From Pirellula sp. (GTDB lineage Bacteria > Planctomycetota > Planctomycetia > Pirellulales > PNKZ01): 64,000 nucleotides of DNA. Where the stretch lies: assembly GCA_013822735.1 (NCBI GenBank), contig PNKZ01000001.1:124001-188000 (forward strand), in the 5' to 3' direction. The stretch's first letter is position 1. Each line of letters opens with the position of its first letter. Of the stretch, positions 46,457-54,957 are shown in pieces. The translations under genes and the position numbers were made by a program. Under the pieces are notes generated by a model that was not told the DNA's origin, did no database searches, and saw only the letters and a list, made by a program, of their open reading frames with translations.

Positions 46457-47608
46457 ATGAAGCTTGCGCCTCTCCGATTCGTCTCCGCTCTATTGTTCTG
46501 CTCGGCCGTCGCTCTCGGCATCGCCGGTTGTGAGAAAGACGTCGAAGTTTCGCTCCCTTCGGCCGACGCGCCGAAGCCGGCCGACGACAAGCCGCTTACC
46601 GACGCGGAGCTTCAAGCGGCCGTGGATGAGGCGATCGACACGACGGCCAACCGCGTGCTCGACGTCGACGTGAACAACGCCTGGCAAGTGGTGCACGGCA
46701 TCCTCGCCTACGGCAACGACCTGCAACTCACGGTCGACAAGAAGAGCCGCAAGACTTCGGCGCTCCGTTGGCTCTTCGACGGCAACGCCATGAACGGCTG
46801 GACCCTCTACCCGACCGAAAAAGGATTGGGCGCCGAACTCGTGCCGGGCAGTTCCGCCGCGCAGGGGCACGCCGACCAATGGATCGGCTACCTCTCGCAA
46901 TGCGGCGTCGGTCTCGACGACCCGATCATCATCACGGTGAAAGGCGAAAAGCAAACGCACAAGTTCCGCGAGCTGATCGAACAAGCCAAGTGGGACATCG
47001 GCACGGTGCGCCCGCACGGTACGCCGAATCAAGAACTCACCTGGACGCTCATGGCGTTCGCCGAATATTCGTCGCCCGACTACTTGCCGCTCGACGGCAC
47101 TTGGAAGAACCGGCTCGGCGAAGATTGGACCTTCGAACGGATGGTCGACATGGAAGCCGAGGCCGGCATCGTCGGCGCGGCGTGCGGCGGCGCGCACCGT
47201 TTGTATGCTCTGGCCGAAGTGCTCAAGAAATACAAAGCCACGGGCAAGCCGCTCACCGGCGGTTGGGCCAAGGCCGACAAGCTCGTGAACGACTCGATTC
47301 GCGCAGCCCGGGAGTATCAACAACCCGACGGCGGCTTCTCGACCAACAAGTTCCAACGCTCCGGCAGTTCGGCCGATCTCGATGCCCGCATCGACTCCAC
47401 CGGCCACGTGCTGGAAGTGCTCGCCTACGCGCTGCCCGACGAAGAACTGAAGTCGCCGTGGTTCACGCGCGCCGTGACGTTTCTCACCAAGACGATCGAC
47501 GACAGCAAGGCGCTACCGGTCTCCTGCGGCGGCCTCTACCACGGCGCCCACGGCCTAATCATCTACCGCGACCGCCGCTTCGGAAAACCGACCGCCGCCG
47601 CGGAGTGA
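46457..47608 (+). CDS. Lipoprotein of unknown function
   Basis: A 383-residue protein with a lipoprotein signal (LLFCSAVALGIAGC, lipid-modified Cys25), so it should be anchored in a membrane facing the periplasm. The mature part is helical and contains QQPDGGFSTNKF and GTWKNRLGEDWTFERMVD. QPDGGF-type segments recall alpha/alpha toroid proteins such as prenyltransferase-like folds, but no catalytic motif is visible, so this is only a fold guess. The ATG at 46457 is the only one that makes a lipoprotein signal. The RAYT region begins 41 bp after the stop. Confidence 0.65.
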   Translation: MKLAPLRFVSALLFCSAVALGIAGCEKDVEVSLPSADAPKPADDKPLTDAELQAAVDEAIDTTANRVLDVDVNNAWQVVHGILAYGNDLQLTVDKKSRKTSALRWLFDGNAMNGWTLYPTEKGLGAELVPGSSAAQGHADQWIGYLSQCGVGLDDPIIITVKGEKQTHKFRELIEQAKWDIGTVRPHGTPNQELTWTLMAFAEYSSPDYLPLDGTWKNRLGEDWTFERMVDMEAEAGIVGAACGGAHRLYALAEVLKKYKATGKPLTGGWAKADKLVNDSIRAAREYQQPDGGFSTNKFQRSGSSADLDARIDSTGHVLEVLAYALPDEELKSPWFTRAVTFLTKTIDDSKALPVSCGGLYHGAHGLIIYRDRRFGKPTAAAE

Positions 47609-47649
47609 CTTTTGTTTGCCTCGCGATTGGCGCGCGGAATATAACACTC

Positions 47650-47690
47650 GCTTAGCCCGGCCGGCCACGGCCGGCGTTCCCGCGCTAAGC
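47650..47690. repeat. REP-like hairpin with inverted half, upstream of RAYT
   Basis: GCTTAGCC, stem CCGGCCG, loop GCCA, stem CGGCCGG, then GTTCCCGC and an inverted GCTAAGC. It ends 13 bases before the RAYT start codon. Confidence 0.8.
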
Positions 47691-47703
47691 GCCGAACCAG
47701 AAC

Positions 47704-48312
47704 ATGCCGCCGATCATCGCGTACCATGTCGTCTTCTCCGCGTACGGCTTCTGGCTCCCGAACGACCCTCGCGGTTCCGGCTCCGACAAAGTTTGGGCTC
47801 CGAAGCTGCGCCGCTTCGGGCCTGCGACCAAAGTGCCGCATGGTCATTATGTTGCGCGCGTGCCGCACGCCCGCAAGCTGCGGCTTGCCGCGAAAGAGGA
47901 ACTTGCTCGTCCGCCCGTTTTGTTAACGGGCGTGCAAGCGCGCTGCGTCGCTCAAGCCGTGGCAGGTGTTGCCGCGGACTTCGACATCAAGATATTCGCG
48001 GCGGCATTCATGCCGGACCATGCGCACTTGGTCATCGAGCGCGGGCGCCACACGGCCGAAGAGTGGACCGGGTACTTCAAACGGGCCGCTTCGAGGAAAC
48101 TGGTCGTCGACGAACTCCATCCCTTTGCCGCAATCGACGGTCGCCGTCCGACCGTTTGGGGCGCCGGGGGATGGAAAGTTTATCTGCATACGCCGTATGA
48201 GATCGCGCGCACGATCGCTTATGTTGATGGAAATCCCGCACGCTCGAAGTTGCCGAAGCAGCGCTGGCCGTTCGTGACGCCGTATCCGGCGCCGCGTGGC
48301 CGCGGCGGCTAA
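47704..48312 (+). CDS. REP-associated tyrosine transposase (RAYT, IS200-like Y1 domain)
   Basis: A 202-residue protein of the IS200/Y1 transposase superfamily. Residues 7-24 (YHVVFSAYGFWLPNDPRG) match RAYT-type proteins. The HUH metal motif is H106-A-H108 in AAFMPDHAHLVIERG. The C-terminal YVDGNPARSKLP resembles the usual YIxxNPVRAGL segment. The nucleophile tyrosine cannot be fixed by eye; Y124, Y160 and Y173 are candidates. RAYTs are single-copy domesticated transposases that act on REP palindromes in single-stranded DNA. Here REP-like hairpins flank both sides, and the TAA stop lies inside one (GGCTAAGC). No IS terminal sequences or second ORF are present. Confidence 0.85.
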   Translation: MPPIIAYHVVFSAYGFWLPNDPRGSGSDKVWAPKLRRFGPATKVPHGHYVARVPHARKLRLAAKEELARPPVLLTGVQARCVAQAVAGVAADFDIKIFAAAFMPDHAHLVIERGRHTAEEWTGYFKRAASRKLVVDELHPFAAIDGRRPTVWGAGGWKVYLHTPYEIARTIAYVDGNPARSKLPKQRWPFVTPYPAPRGRGG

Positions 48313-48314
48313 GC
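48291..48314 (-). repeat. REP-like hairpin overlapping the RAYT stop codon
   Basis: Read on the minus strand: GCTTAGCC, stem GCCGCG, loop GCCA, stem CGCGGC. The TAA stop of the RAYT gene is within GGCTAAGC. Confidence 0.8.
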
Positions 48315-48346
48315 GACGATAGAACAGTCACGCAAGTTTCCCTCCC

Positions 48347-48371
48347 GCTTAGCCGGGCCGGCCACGGCCCG
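48347..48371 (+). repeat. REP-like hairpin downstream of RAYT
   Basis: GCTTAGCC, stem GGGCCG, loop GCCA, stem CGGCCC. Together with the copy at 48291-48314 it forms an inverted pair immediately after the RAYT gene and before the second PVC cytochrome gene. Confidence 0.8.
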
Positions 48372-48388
48372 TCCCTAGGATTCGCACT

Positions 48389-50980
48389 ATGACGTCCGCT
48401 ACTTTTGTACTCGCGCTAGCGCTGGTCGCCGCCCCGGTTGAGATGCCGCGCGTCGTGGACGACCGTTTGCAGCTGGAGCTCATTCTGCAAGAGCCCGACA
48501 TCGTCACGCCGACCGGGCTGACGATCGACACGCGCGGGCGGATTCTCGTCATCGAGAGCCACACGCATTTTCGGCCCGACGGCTACCAAGGCCCGCCGCA
48601 TGATCGCATCTTGCTGATCGATCCTGCGCAGAAGCCGTACAAACCGACGGTGTTCTTCGAAGGGTCGAAGTACACGATGAGCGTGGCGAAGGCGCCGGAC
48701 GACTCGATCTACGTCGCCACGCGCAGCGAAATTTTCCGCCTGCGCGATCTGAACGGCGACGACAAATGCGACCAGCCGGAGGAACGCACGCCGATCGCGC
48801 ATCTGGAAACCTCGGGCAACTACCCGCACAACGGCCTCTCAGGCTTTGCGTTCGGTCCGTTTCCCGGCAAGAAGGAGCTTCCAGGAATTCGGGACGAAGT
48901 GTACTTCGGCTTCGGCGAGAACCTCGGCGCCGATTACAAGCTTGTCGGCAGTGACGGCAAGTCGCTCGCCGGCGGCGGAGAAGGGGGCAACATCTATGCC
49001 TGCTCGTACGACGGCAAGAACGTGCGCCGCGTCGCCACCGGATTTTGGAATCCGTTTCACGTCACCTTCAATCGCCTCGGCCAACTGTTTACCGTCGACA
49101 ACGATCCCGACTCGCGCCCGCCGTGCCGCTTGATTCATGTCGTCGAAGGGGGCGACTACGGCTACCGCTTCCGCAACGGCCGCAAGGGGACGCACCCGTT
49201 CACGGCCTGGAACGGCGAGCTCCCCGGCACGTTGCCGATGGTCGCAGGCACCGGCGAGGCGCCTTGTGCGGTGATTTGCACCAATATGCTTGAGAATCTC
49301 CTTGGCGATGAACGGGATGAGCCGAAAGATTTACATTCGACGTCGTTCAACGATTTGCTCGTCACGTCGTGGGGCGACCATCGGATCGAACGCTACCGCT
49401 TAAACCAACGAGGTAAGTCGTATGTCGCCGCAATGGAGCCGGTCGTCGTCGGCGGCGAAAATTTTCGTCCGGTAGGGATGGCCGAAGCTCCCGACGGTTC
49501 GATCTATTTCAGCGATTGGGTCGATCGCTCTTATCCGTTGCATGGTAAGGGACGCATTTGGCGATTGAGTAAGAAGCCGCAACTAGTCGAGCGACACAGT
49601 GGAATCGACGTCGTCATCCGCGCAGGCGCATTGACCACGACGACGATTATCGACGTTGCCGAGATTCGCGGTCGACACCGAGCGGAATTCGCCGAGCTCG
49701 CCAAGTCGAAGATTGACGACCCGTTTGCTTGGCAAGCCGCATCGCACGGCCTGACTGAGTTTCTCGTGGACCAACCGGTACTCGACGGAATTTCCGCTAA
49801 AGCGCTTTTAAAGGATTTCGCGCCGGCCGGCGATGCAAATCAAACGATTTGGGCCGCCGTCGGCGCGCGCGATGCCCATGCCGAGAACGCCAAGGTTCTC
49901 GCGCCGCTCTTGCTCGCACATGCCGATCCGCGCGTGCGGTTGCTCGGCGTGGTGTGGGCTGGCGAAGAGGGGATGACCGAGCAGCGCGGAGCGATCGTCG
50001 CGGGGCTCTCGCGGTCCGGCATGTCGCGGCAGTTGTTCGAAGCGTCGCTGGCGGCGCTCGAAATGTTGGATGCGGCCGGCGACCCTGCGAAGGCCGGCGT
50101 CAAACGCGATCCGAAGAAGGAACCGACCGGTGAGCAATACGCGTTGCGGCTGTTGCTCGATGCGAAAGCCGCGCCCGAGGTTCGCACGTTTGCGTTAAAG
50201 GCGCTCCGTCCCGACTGCCCGGAGTTGACGACGGACGCGCTCGTGGAGCTCGCCGGTAAAGCCGAGGCGTCGCTTTCGAAGGAAATCATTCGTACGTTGC
50301 GGGAACGGGCCGACGCGGCGGCGCGAAAGTTTGTGCGTGAAGTCGCCGCTGATGACCAACGCGCCGCGGCGTATCGTACGGAAGCGCTCGCAGGCCTGTC
50401 GCCCGACGACTCCGCCGACCGTAAAGTGCTCGAACAATTGGCGGCGTCCTCCGCCAAATCGTCCGACGGAGAGTTGCAAGCGGCAGCCCGGCGCGTGCTC
50501 GATCCGCCTGCCTTGCGCGAAACATCGTTGCGTGCCGAGGAGATTTCCGCCGGGGGCGATCCTGCCGCCGGCGAGGGGTTGTTCTTCCATCCGCGCGTGG
50601 CCAGTTGCTACCGCTGCCACGAGTACGAAGGGCGCGGAGCCGCGGTCGGGCCGGCGCTCACGACCTTCGGGCGCGGAGCGTCGCGCGAGCGCATCCTGCA
50701 ATCGATTTTGGAGCCGAGCAAAGAAATCGCCCCGCATTACGTGCCGTGGATTCTCACGACCACCGACGGCCGGACGCTCACCGGGCTCTTTATCGGCGAA
50801 GAAGTCGACGGCACGCAGCGCTTTGTCGACGCCCAAGGAAAGCTCTTCAAGCTCCATCCGCGCGAGATCGAATCACGCGAGGCGGCCAAGCAATCGATCA
50901 TGCCTGCCGATTTCGGCCGCACGCTCACGGAAACCGAGCTCCGCGACTTGGCGGCGTTCCTGTTGCAACCGGCGAAGTGA
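48389..50980 (+). CDS. PVC-type cytochrome c / membrane-bound dehydrogenase domain protein
   Basis: An 863-residue exported protein. A short signal peptide (FVLALALVAAPVEMP) is followed by a PVC-type propeller: LELILQEPDIVTPTGLTIDT, HNGLSGFAFGPF, FWNPFHVTFNRLGQLFTVDN, GGDYGYRFRNG. A HEAT-like middle follows, then a cytochrome c domain with heme motif C740-Y-R-C-H744 and the distal segment QSIMPADFGRTLTETELRDL. It is related to the protein at the left edge of the window but lacks its discoidin domain and is shorter. It probably donates electrons from an unknown organic substrate to the periplasmic chain. A TGTAGGGAACGCC palindrome follows 10 bp after the stop. Confidence 0.9.
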   Translation: MTSATFVLALALVAAPVEMPRVVDDRLQLELILQEPDIVTPTGLTIDTRGRILVIESHTHFRPDGYQGPPHDRILLIDPAQKPYKPTVFFEGSKYTMSVAKAPDDSIYVATRSEIFRLRDLNGDDKCDQPEERTPIAHLETSGNYPHNGLSGFAFGPFPGKKELPGIRDEVYFGFGENLGADYKLVGSDGKSLAGGGEGGNIYACSYDGKNVRRVATGFWNPFHVTFNRLGQLFTVDNDPDSRPPCRLIHVVEGGDYGYRFRNGRKGTHPFTAWNGELPGTLPMVAGTGEAPCAVICTNMLENLLGDERDEPKDLHSTSFNDLLVTSWGDHRIERYRLNQRGKSYVAAMEPVVVGGENFRPVGMAEAPDGSIYFSDWVDRSYPLHGKGRIWRLSKKPQLVERHSGIDVVIRAGALTTTTIIDVAEIRGRHRAEFAELAKSKIDDPFAWQAASHGLTEFLVDQPVLDGISAKALLKDFAPAGDANQTIWAAVGARDAHAENAKVLAPLLLAHADPRVRLLGVVWAGEEGMTEQRGAIVAGLSRSGMSRQLFEASLAALEMLDAAGDPAKAGVKRDPKKEPTGEQYALRLLLDAKAAPEVRTFALKALRPDCPELTTDALVELAGKAEASLSKEIIRTLRERADAAARKFVREVAADDQRAAAYRTEALAGLSPDDSADRKVLEQLAASSAKSSDGELQAAARRVLDPPALRETSLRAEEISAGGDPAAGEGLFFHPRVASCYRCHEYEGRGAAVGPALTTFGRGASRERILQSILEPSKEIAPHYVPWILTTTDGRTLTGLFIGEEVDGTQRFVDAQGKLFKLHPREIESREAAKQSIMPADFGRTLTETELRDLAAFLLQPAK

Positions 50981-50990
50981 TAGGACGCCG

Positions 50991-51066
50991 TGTAGGGAAC
51001 GCCCTCTGTGGCGTTCCGCTCGTTTCTAAGCCCGCGCGCGGAACGCCACGGAGGGCGTTCCCTACA
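50991..51066. repeat. TGTAGGGAACGCC palindrome, copy 2
   Basis: Arms 50991-51018 and 51039-51066 form a 28-bp inverted repeat with one mismatch (T against C at arm position 17) and a 20-base centre. The arms are identical to those at 5622-5694 except at that position. It lies between two convergent genes and could terminate both. Confidence 0.9.
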
Positions 51067-51076
51067 GAGCATCAGA

Positions 51077-51820
51077 CTACGATCGCGGCGGTTGCGGCGC
51101 CGGCGGCGTCGACGAAGCTTGCGGGCTGGTTTCGAAGCCCGTGTAGCGGGCCGCTTCGCCGAGGCCTTCGATGAAGTGTCGGGCCGCGAAGAAGTCGTTC
51201 GTCGGCAACGAATCGTGCAGCGTGTCGAGTAGGTCGCGCATCGGGCCGGTGAGCGCCATCACTTGCGCCGAGGAAACCTGCGACGGATCGTGCGCTCGCA
51301 ACGTGAAGAGCGATTGGAGCTGGTCGCGATACGATTGGAACATCGGTTGCATCAAGATCGGGTGCCAACGAATTTCGCCCGTCACCGGATCGAGTTGCGA
51401 CGGGGTGAGCTTCGGACGCTTCGGCGGCGGCGCGTTGTAATCGAACGCCTTCGCTTCGCGGGCGTTCTTTTCGGCGACGTATTGCTTATTGATTTCGCGG
51501 AGTTGATCCCAGGTTTGCGCGGCTTTCAGTTTGTTGTCGAGTGCGAGCGAGACCGCCTGCTGATTCGTCTTGTTGGCTTCCGCCGTCATTTGGTTGTAGG
51601 CGCCTTGCGATTGAACGTAGGCCCCCATGCCTGCGGCCGCGCTGCCGGCGACGGTGCCGCCGTAGTAGCCGCCGCCGTAACCGTAGCCGCCGACGTTGCC
51701 CCAGGCCGTGTACGGCCGATGGTAGACGCCCGTGTCGATGTACTGCGCCGAGGCCGACTGTGCGAAGACGCCCGATAGGGCCCAGGCCGCTAACGAAAGC
51801 CGAATTGTATGGTGAGTCAT
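51077..51820 (-). CDS. Secreted Gly/Tyr-rich protein of unknown function
   Basis: A 247-residue exported protein with a signal peptide ending SASA|QYID. After it comes a Gly/Tyr-rich stretch (GGYGYGGGYYGG), a helical region with NKLKAAQTWDQLREINKQYV, and a Pro-rich part (PPPKRPKLTPSQLDPVTGEI). I do not recognise a family; the composition suggests a structural or surface protein. The start at 51820 (MTHHTIRL) places the signal peptide at the N-terminus. It is convergent with the PVC cytochrome gene. Confidence 0.65.
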   Translation of the reverse strand: MTHHTIRLSLAAWALSGVFAQSASAQYIDTGVYHRPYTAWGNVGGYGYGGGYYGGTVAGSAAAGMGAYVQSQGAYNQMTAEANKTNQQAVSLALDNKLKAAQTWDQLREINKQYVAEKNAREAKAFDYNAPPPKRPKLTPSQLDPVTGEIRWHPILMQPMFQSYRDQLQSLFTLRAHDPSQVSSAQVMALTGPMRDLLDTLHDSLPTNDFFAARHFIEGLGEAARYTGFETSPQASSTPPAPQPPRS

Positions 51821-52052
51821 CGGTGTCGATCCGCGATCCGTGGTTGCGAGCAATTGATTTTCTCAGGCGCTGTTTTCTCGCCGTCGAACAGCTACGATAA
51901 TGCCAAGCGGCGCGGCCGTGCACAATAGCGGGCGGTGCCGGGTTGTCGGATTTTTAGCAGCAGAGATTTTCACGCCGAACGACTGGTCGCTTTCCGCACG
52001 CCGCGAGAGCGAAGCGGGTTCGTCGTGCGCACCTTTTGAGGAGTTTCCTTCG

Positions 52053-53603
52053 ATGCGAGTTTGCCACGCCGCGTGGGCCGGAATGTTGTCGATGTGCCTG
52101 GCCCTCTCTGCCGCTTCGGCGCAAGCGCCCGCGGCTGCGAATATCGGTGAACTCACGGCGCAACTTAGCACCGCGACGGGCGAAGCGCGCGTCGCCGCGA
52201 TCGACGCGCTCACCGACGAAGGCCCCGCCGCCGCTCCGGCTACGGACGCCCTCGCCGCGCTCTTGAGCGACGCCGATGAGACGACCCGCGGTCGCGCGGC
52301 CCGCGCGCTCGGCGCGATCGGCCCCGGCGCGGCCGGCGCGGTCGACAAGCTCGCCGCCGCGACGAAAGACTCCTCGCTCAAAGTTCGCTCCTACGCGCTG
52401 TATGCCTTGGGCATGATCGGCGAGAAGGCGCAAGCCGCGTATCCGGCGGCCGCCGCCTGTCTGACCGATGCCGACCCGATGGTGCGCCGCGAAGCGGTAA
52501 AGGCGATGAGCCGGATGAAGGTTCCGCTCGATCAGTCGGTCCCCGCGCTGATCGCCGCGTTGGAAAACGCCAAGACCGCCGGCGAGACGATGCCCGCGGT
52601 GCATGCCTTGGCGGAAGTAGGCGCCGCCGGCGTGCCGCGCCTGGTTGAAGCGCTCGGCCGACCCGAGGCCCGCTATTGGGCCTGCCGCATCTTGGCGGAA
52701 ATTGGTCCGCCTGCGAAAGATGCCGCCCCGGCTCTCGTGAAAACGTTGAGCGACGAACGAGCCGAAGTACGGCGCGAAGCGGCGATCGCCTTGGGCCGCA
52801 TCGGTCCTGGCGCCGGCGATTCCGCTCCGAAGCTCACCGAACTCCTCGGCGACGCCGATCCCGGCGTGAAGGCCGCGGCGCTGTGGGCCTTGTTGATGTC
52901 GGAAGCTCCGGCAGCGGACGTGTTGCCGAAGCTGCAGCCGCTTCTTTCCGACTCGGACGAAATGGTCCGCGTCGCTGCCCATTGGGGCGCCGCCAAGCTG
53001 GAGCCGGAAAACAAGGAAGCCCGCAAGCAGGCGATCGTGCTGCTGCTGAAGACGCTGACCAATGAAAACCCGCGCATGCGGGGCATGGCTGCCAACGCAT
53101 TGGTCGACTTGAAGAGCGGCGACGAGCCGGGCGTGATGGACGGGTTTATCGCCCGGGTCGTGGAAAAAGACGGCGTCGTGATGACCGTGGTCGGCGAAGC
53201 GATGGTGAAGCGCGGCGAAGCGGCGGTTCCCCGGATCTTGAAGGCCCTCGATCACGAGGAACTGCAGCCGTTTGCCATGGGCGTTCTAGGACGCATCGGG
53301 CCGCCGGCCAAGGCCGCGTTGCCGAAGCTCGCCGCCTTGGCGACGTCGGAGAATAAAGACCTTCGCGCCGGGGCCGTCATGGCGCTCGCGTCGATTGCTC
53401 CGGAAGATGCCGACGTACAAGCGCGCATCGCCGCCGCGGCGGAAGACAAAAGCTCCGACGTACGCCTAGCGGCCGTCGCGGCCTTGGGGCATAGCGGCGC
53501 GGCCGGAAGTTCGGCACGCTCCGTGTTGGAGAAGCTCGCCGCCGATCCCGATTCGCGCGTTCGCGAAGCCGCGAAGTACGAATTGTCGGCGAAGACGAAG
53601 TAG
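52053..53603 (+). CDS. Secreted HEAT/armadillo-repeat protein
   Basis: A 516-residue exported protein. A signal peptide (MLSMCLALSAASA|QAP) is followed by about 12 helical repeats of ~37 residues with the PBS-lyase/HEAT pattern, for example TRGRAARALGAIGPGA, VRREAAIALGRIGPGA and LQPFAMGVLGRIGPPAKAAL. Such proteins act as binding scaffolds; there is no catalytic motif. The ATG at 52053 has GAGGAG 9 bases upstream. The earlier in-frame region (from 51900) lacks a ribosome site. It is convergent with the CheY-like gene, with REP-like hairpins between. Confidence 0.85.
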   Translation: MRVCHAAWAGMLSMCLALSAASAQAPAAANIGELTAQLSTATGEARVAAIDALTDEGPAAAPATDALAALLSDADETTRGRAARALGAIGPGAAGAVDKLAAATKDSSLKVRSYALYALGMIGEKAQAAYPAAAACLTDADPMVRREAVKAMSRMKVPLDQSVPALIAALENAKTAGETMPAVHALAEVGAAGVPRLVEALGRPEARYWACRILAEIGPPAKDAAPALVKTLSDERAEVRREAAIALGRIGPGAGDSAPKLTELLGDADPGVKAAALWALLMSEAPAADVLPKLQPLLSDSDEMVRVAAHWGAAKLEPENKEARKQAIVLLLKTLTNENPRMRGMAANALVDLKSGDEPGVMDGFIARVVEKDGVVMTVVGEAMVKRGEAAVPRILKALDHEELQPFAMGVLGRIGPPAKAALPKLAALATSENKDLRAGAVMALASIAPEDADVQARIAAAAEDKSSDVRLAAVAALGHSGAAGSSARSVLEKLAADPDSRVREAAKYELSAKTK

Positions 53604-53621
53604 TTGCTTTCGTCGTTTGTT

Positions 53622-53646
53622 GCTTAGCCGCCGCGGCCACGCGGCG
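53622..53646 (+). repeat. REP-like hairpin (GCTTAGCC family)
   Basis: GCTTAGCC, stem GCCGCG, loop GCCA, stem CGCGGC: the same stem as the copy at the RAYT stop codon. Confidence 0.8.
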
Positions 53647-53653
53647 TTGGAAG

Positions 53654-53679
53654 CCGGTCGTGGCCTCTCCGGGCTAAGC
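53654..53679 (-). repeat. REP-like hairpin, imperfect copy
   Basis: Read on the minus strand: GCTTAGCCCGGAG, AGGCCACG, ACCGG. The stem is only partly paired. It forms an inverted pair with 53622-53646 between two convergent genes. Confidence 0.6.
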
Positions 53680-53703
53680 ACGACTTAAGGCTCGTCGCTG
53701 AAC

Positions 53704-54069
53704 TTAGACCGCGACGAACTTGTCGAGTTTTTCGCGGAGCGAGTCGGCCGAGAACGGCTTGACCAAGTAATCGGTCACGCCGGCTTGAATTGCTTCCAGC
53801 ACGCGCCCCTTTTCGGCTTCCGTCGTCACCATGAAGATCGGTACGTCGGCGTTGATTGCGCGGATGTCGCGCGTGAGTTCCAGGCCGTTCTTGTTCGGCA
53901 TGTTCCAATCGGTCATCACCAGGCCGATCGGTTCGCGTTGGAAAGCGGCCAAGCCTTCCACGCCGTCGCCGGCTTCTACTACGTCGGAGTAACCCACGGC
54001 GTTCAAAGCACGGGTAATGATCTTGCGCATCGTGCCCGAATCGTCGACGACGAGAACCTTATTGCTCAC
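53704..54069 (-). CDS. CheY-like single-domain response regulator
   Basis: A 121-residue receiver domain with nothing attached. The acidic pair is D9-D10 in LVVDDSGTMRK, the phosphorylation site is D54 in VMTDWNMPNKNG, and the conserved Thr and Lys are in VTTEAEKG and DYLVKPF. DWNMPxxxGLE is typical of chemotaxis-type CheY proteins. No histidine kinase, che or fli gene is present in this window, so the partner is unknown. It is downstream of another receiver gene on the same strand, with a 208-bp gap. Confidence 0.9.
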   Translation of the reverse strand: MSNKVLVVDDSGTMRKIITRALNAVGYSDVVEAGDGVEGLAAFQREPIGLVMTDWNMPNKNGLELTRDIRAINADVPIFMVTTEAEKGRVLEAIQAGVTDYLVKPFSADSLREKLDKFVAV

Positions 54070-54277
54070 GGCAGCCCCCTCACAAGCGTATTTGAATTGC
54101 GTTCCGATAAATCCGTTGCCGGCCGGCGAGTGCAGCCCCGCCGTTACGGAACTCTAGTGCGCAATCCTCAGGCGTGCGCCTGTGGTAATCCGTCAGTAGG
54201 GCGGGTTTGGGGAGCGAAGTCCCCCGAGGCCGCACGATCCTCGCAATCGTTGCCGTCGGCATATCGCGCGACGCGGA

Positions 54278-54688
54278 TTACGCCAAACGCGAGTGCGAAA
54301 AGAGTCGTTCGAGCTCCGCCGCGCCGGCCGGCTTCGTGAGATGCTCGTCGAAACCGGCGTCATGCGCTTTGCGACGGTCGCCGTCGCTGGAGAATCCGGT
54401 GAGCGCCACAAGTAGAGCGCCGGAAGTCGCCGGGGCCGCGCGCAGCCGCGTCGCCACTTCGTAGCCGTCGAGGCCCGGCAGGCCGATGTCCAACAGCACG
54501 ATCTCCGGCGTCACCTGTTCGGCGACGCGCAGCGCGGCATGGCCGTCGTGCGCAACCTCGACCGTGTGCCCCCAAAACTTCCGGAGCAGCAGGGCCATGA
54601 TTTGCGTCGAGCCGGGATTGTCGTCGACGACCAGGATGCGGCGCGGGACGGTCGGCGAAGGTTTCCAGCCGCTAGGATCGGGAGACAT
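54278..54688 (-). CDS. Single-domain response regulator
   Basis: A 136-residue receiver domain: acidic pair in LVVDDNPGSTQ, phosphorylation site D67 in VLLDIGLPGLDGYEVA, Thr in ALTGFSSDGDR, and Lys in EHLTKPAGAAELERL. LDIGLPGLDGYEVA is the form seen in receivers attached to hybrid histidine kinases, so this may be a stand-alone domain in a phosphorelay. The start at 54688 (MSPDPSGWKPS) follows from homology; the open frame extends 65 codons upstream. It has no DNA-binding output domain. Confidence 0.85.
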   Translation of the reverse strand: MSPDPSGWKPSPTVPRRILVVDDNPGSTQIMALLLRKFWGHTVEVAHDGHAALRVAEQVTPEIVLLDIGLPGLDGYEVATRLRAAPATSGALLVALTGFSSDGDRRKAHDAGFDEHLTKPAGAAELERLFSHSRLA

Positions 54689-54957
54689 AGAAAGCGTCTT
54701 GAAACTCGCGTGGCCCGTGAAGAGTAACCAAGTGTCGGGGGACGCGTTCAGCTTCGCACGAACCGGGCGTACTTCAAGCCGGTTCGGGGCAAATTCCGGA
54801 AATACGCCCCGATTTCCCCGTCGGGAGAAGTGTGACGAATTCGCCGTCCTGCCGGGAGGTCGCCGCCCGGCAGGCGAGTACAATACCGTGTTGTTCCCGC
54901 CTACCGTAATCGCCCCTGCTTCATGGTCGCCGAGTCGCGGCCGAGAATACTCTCACG

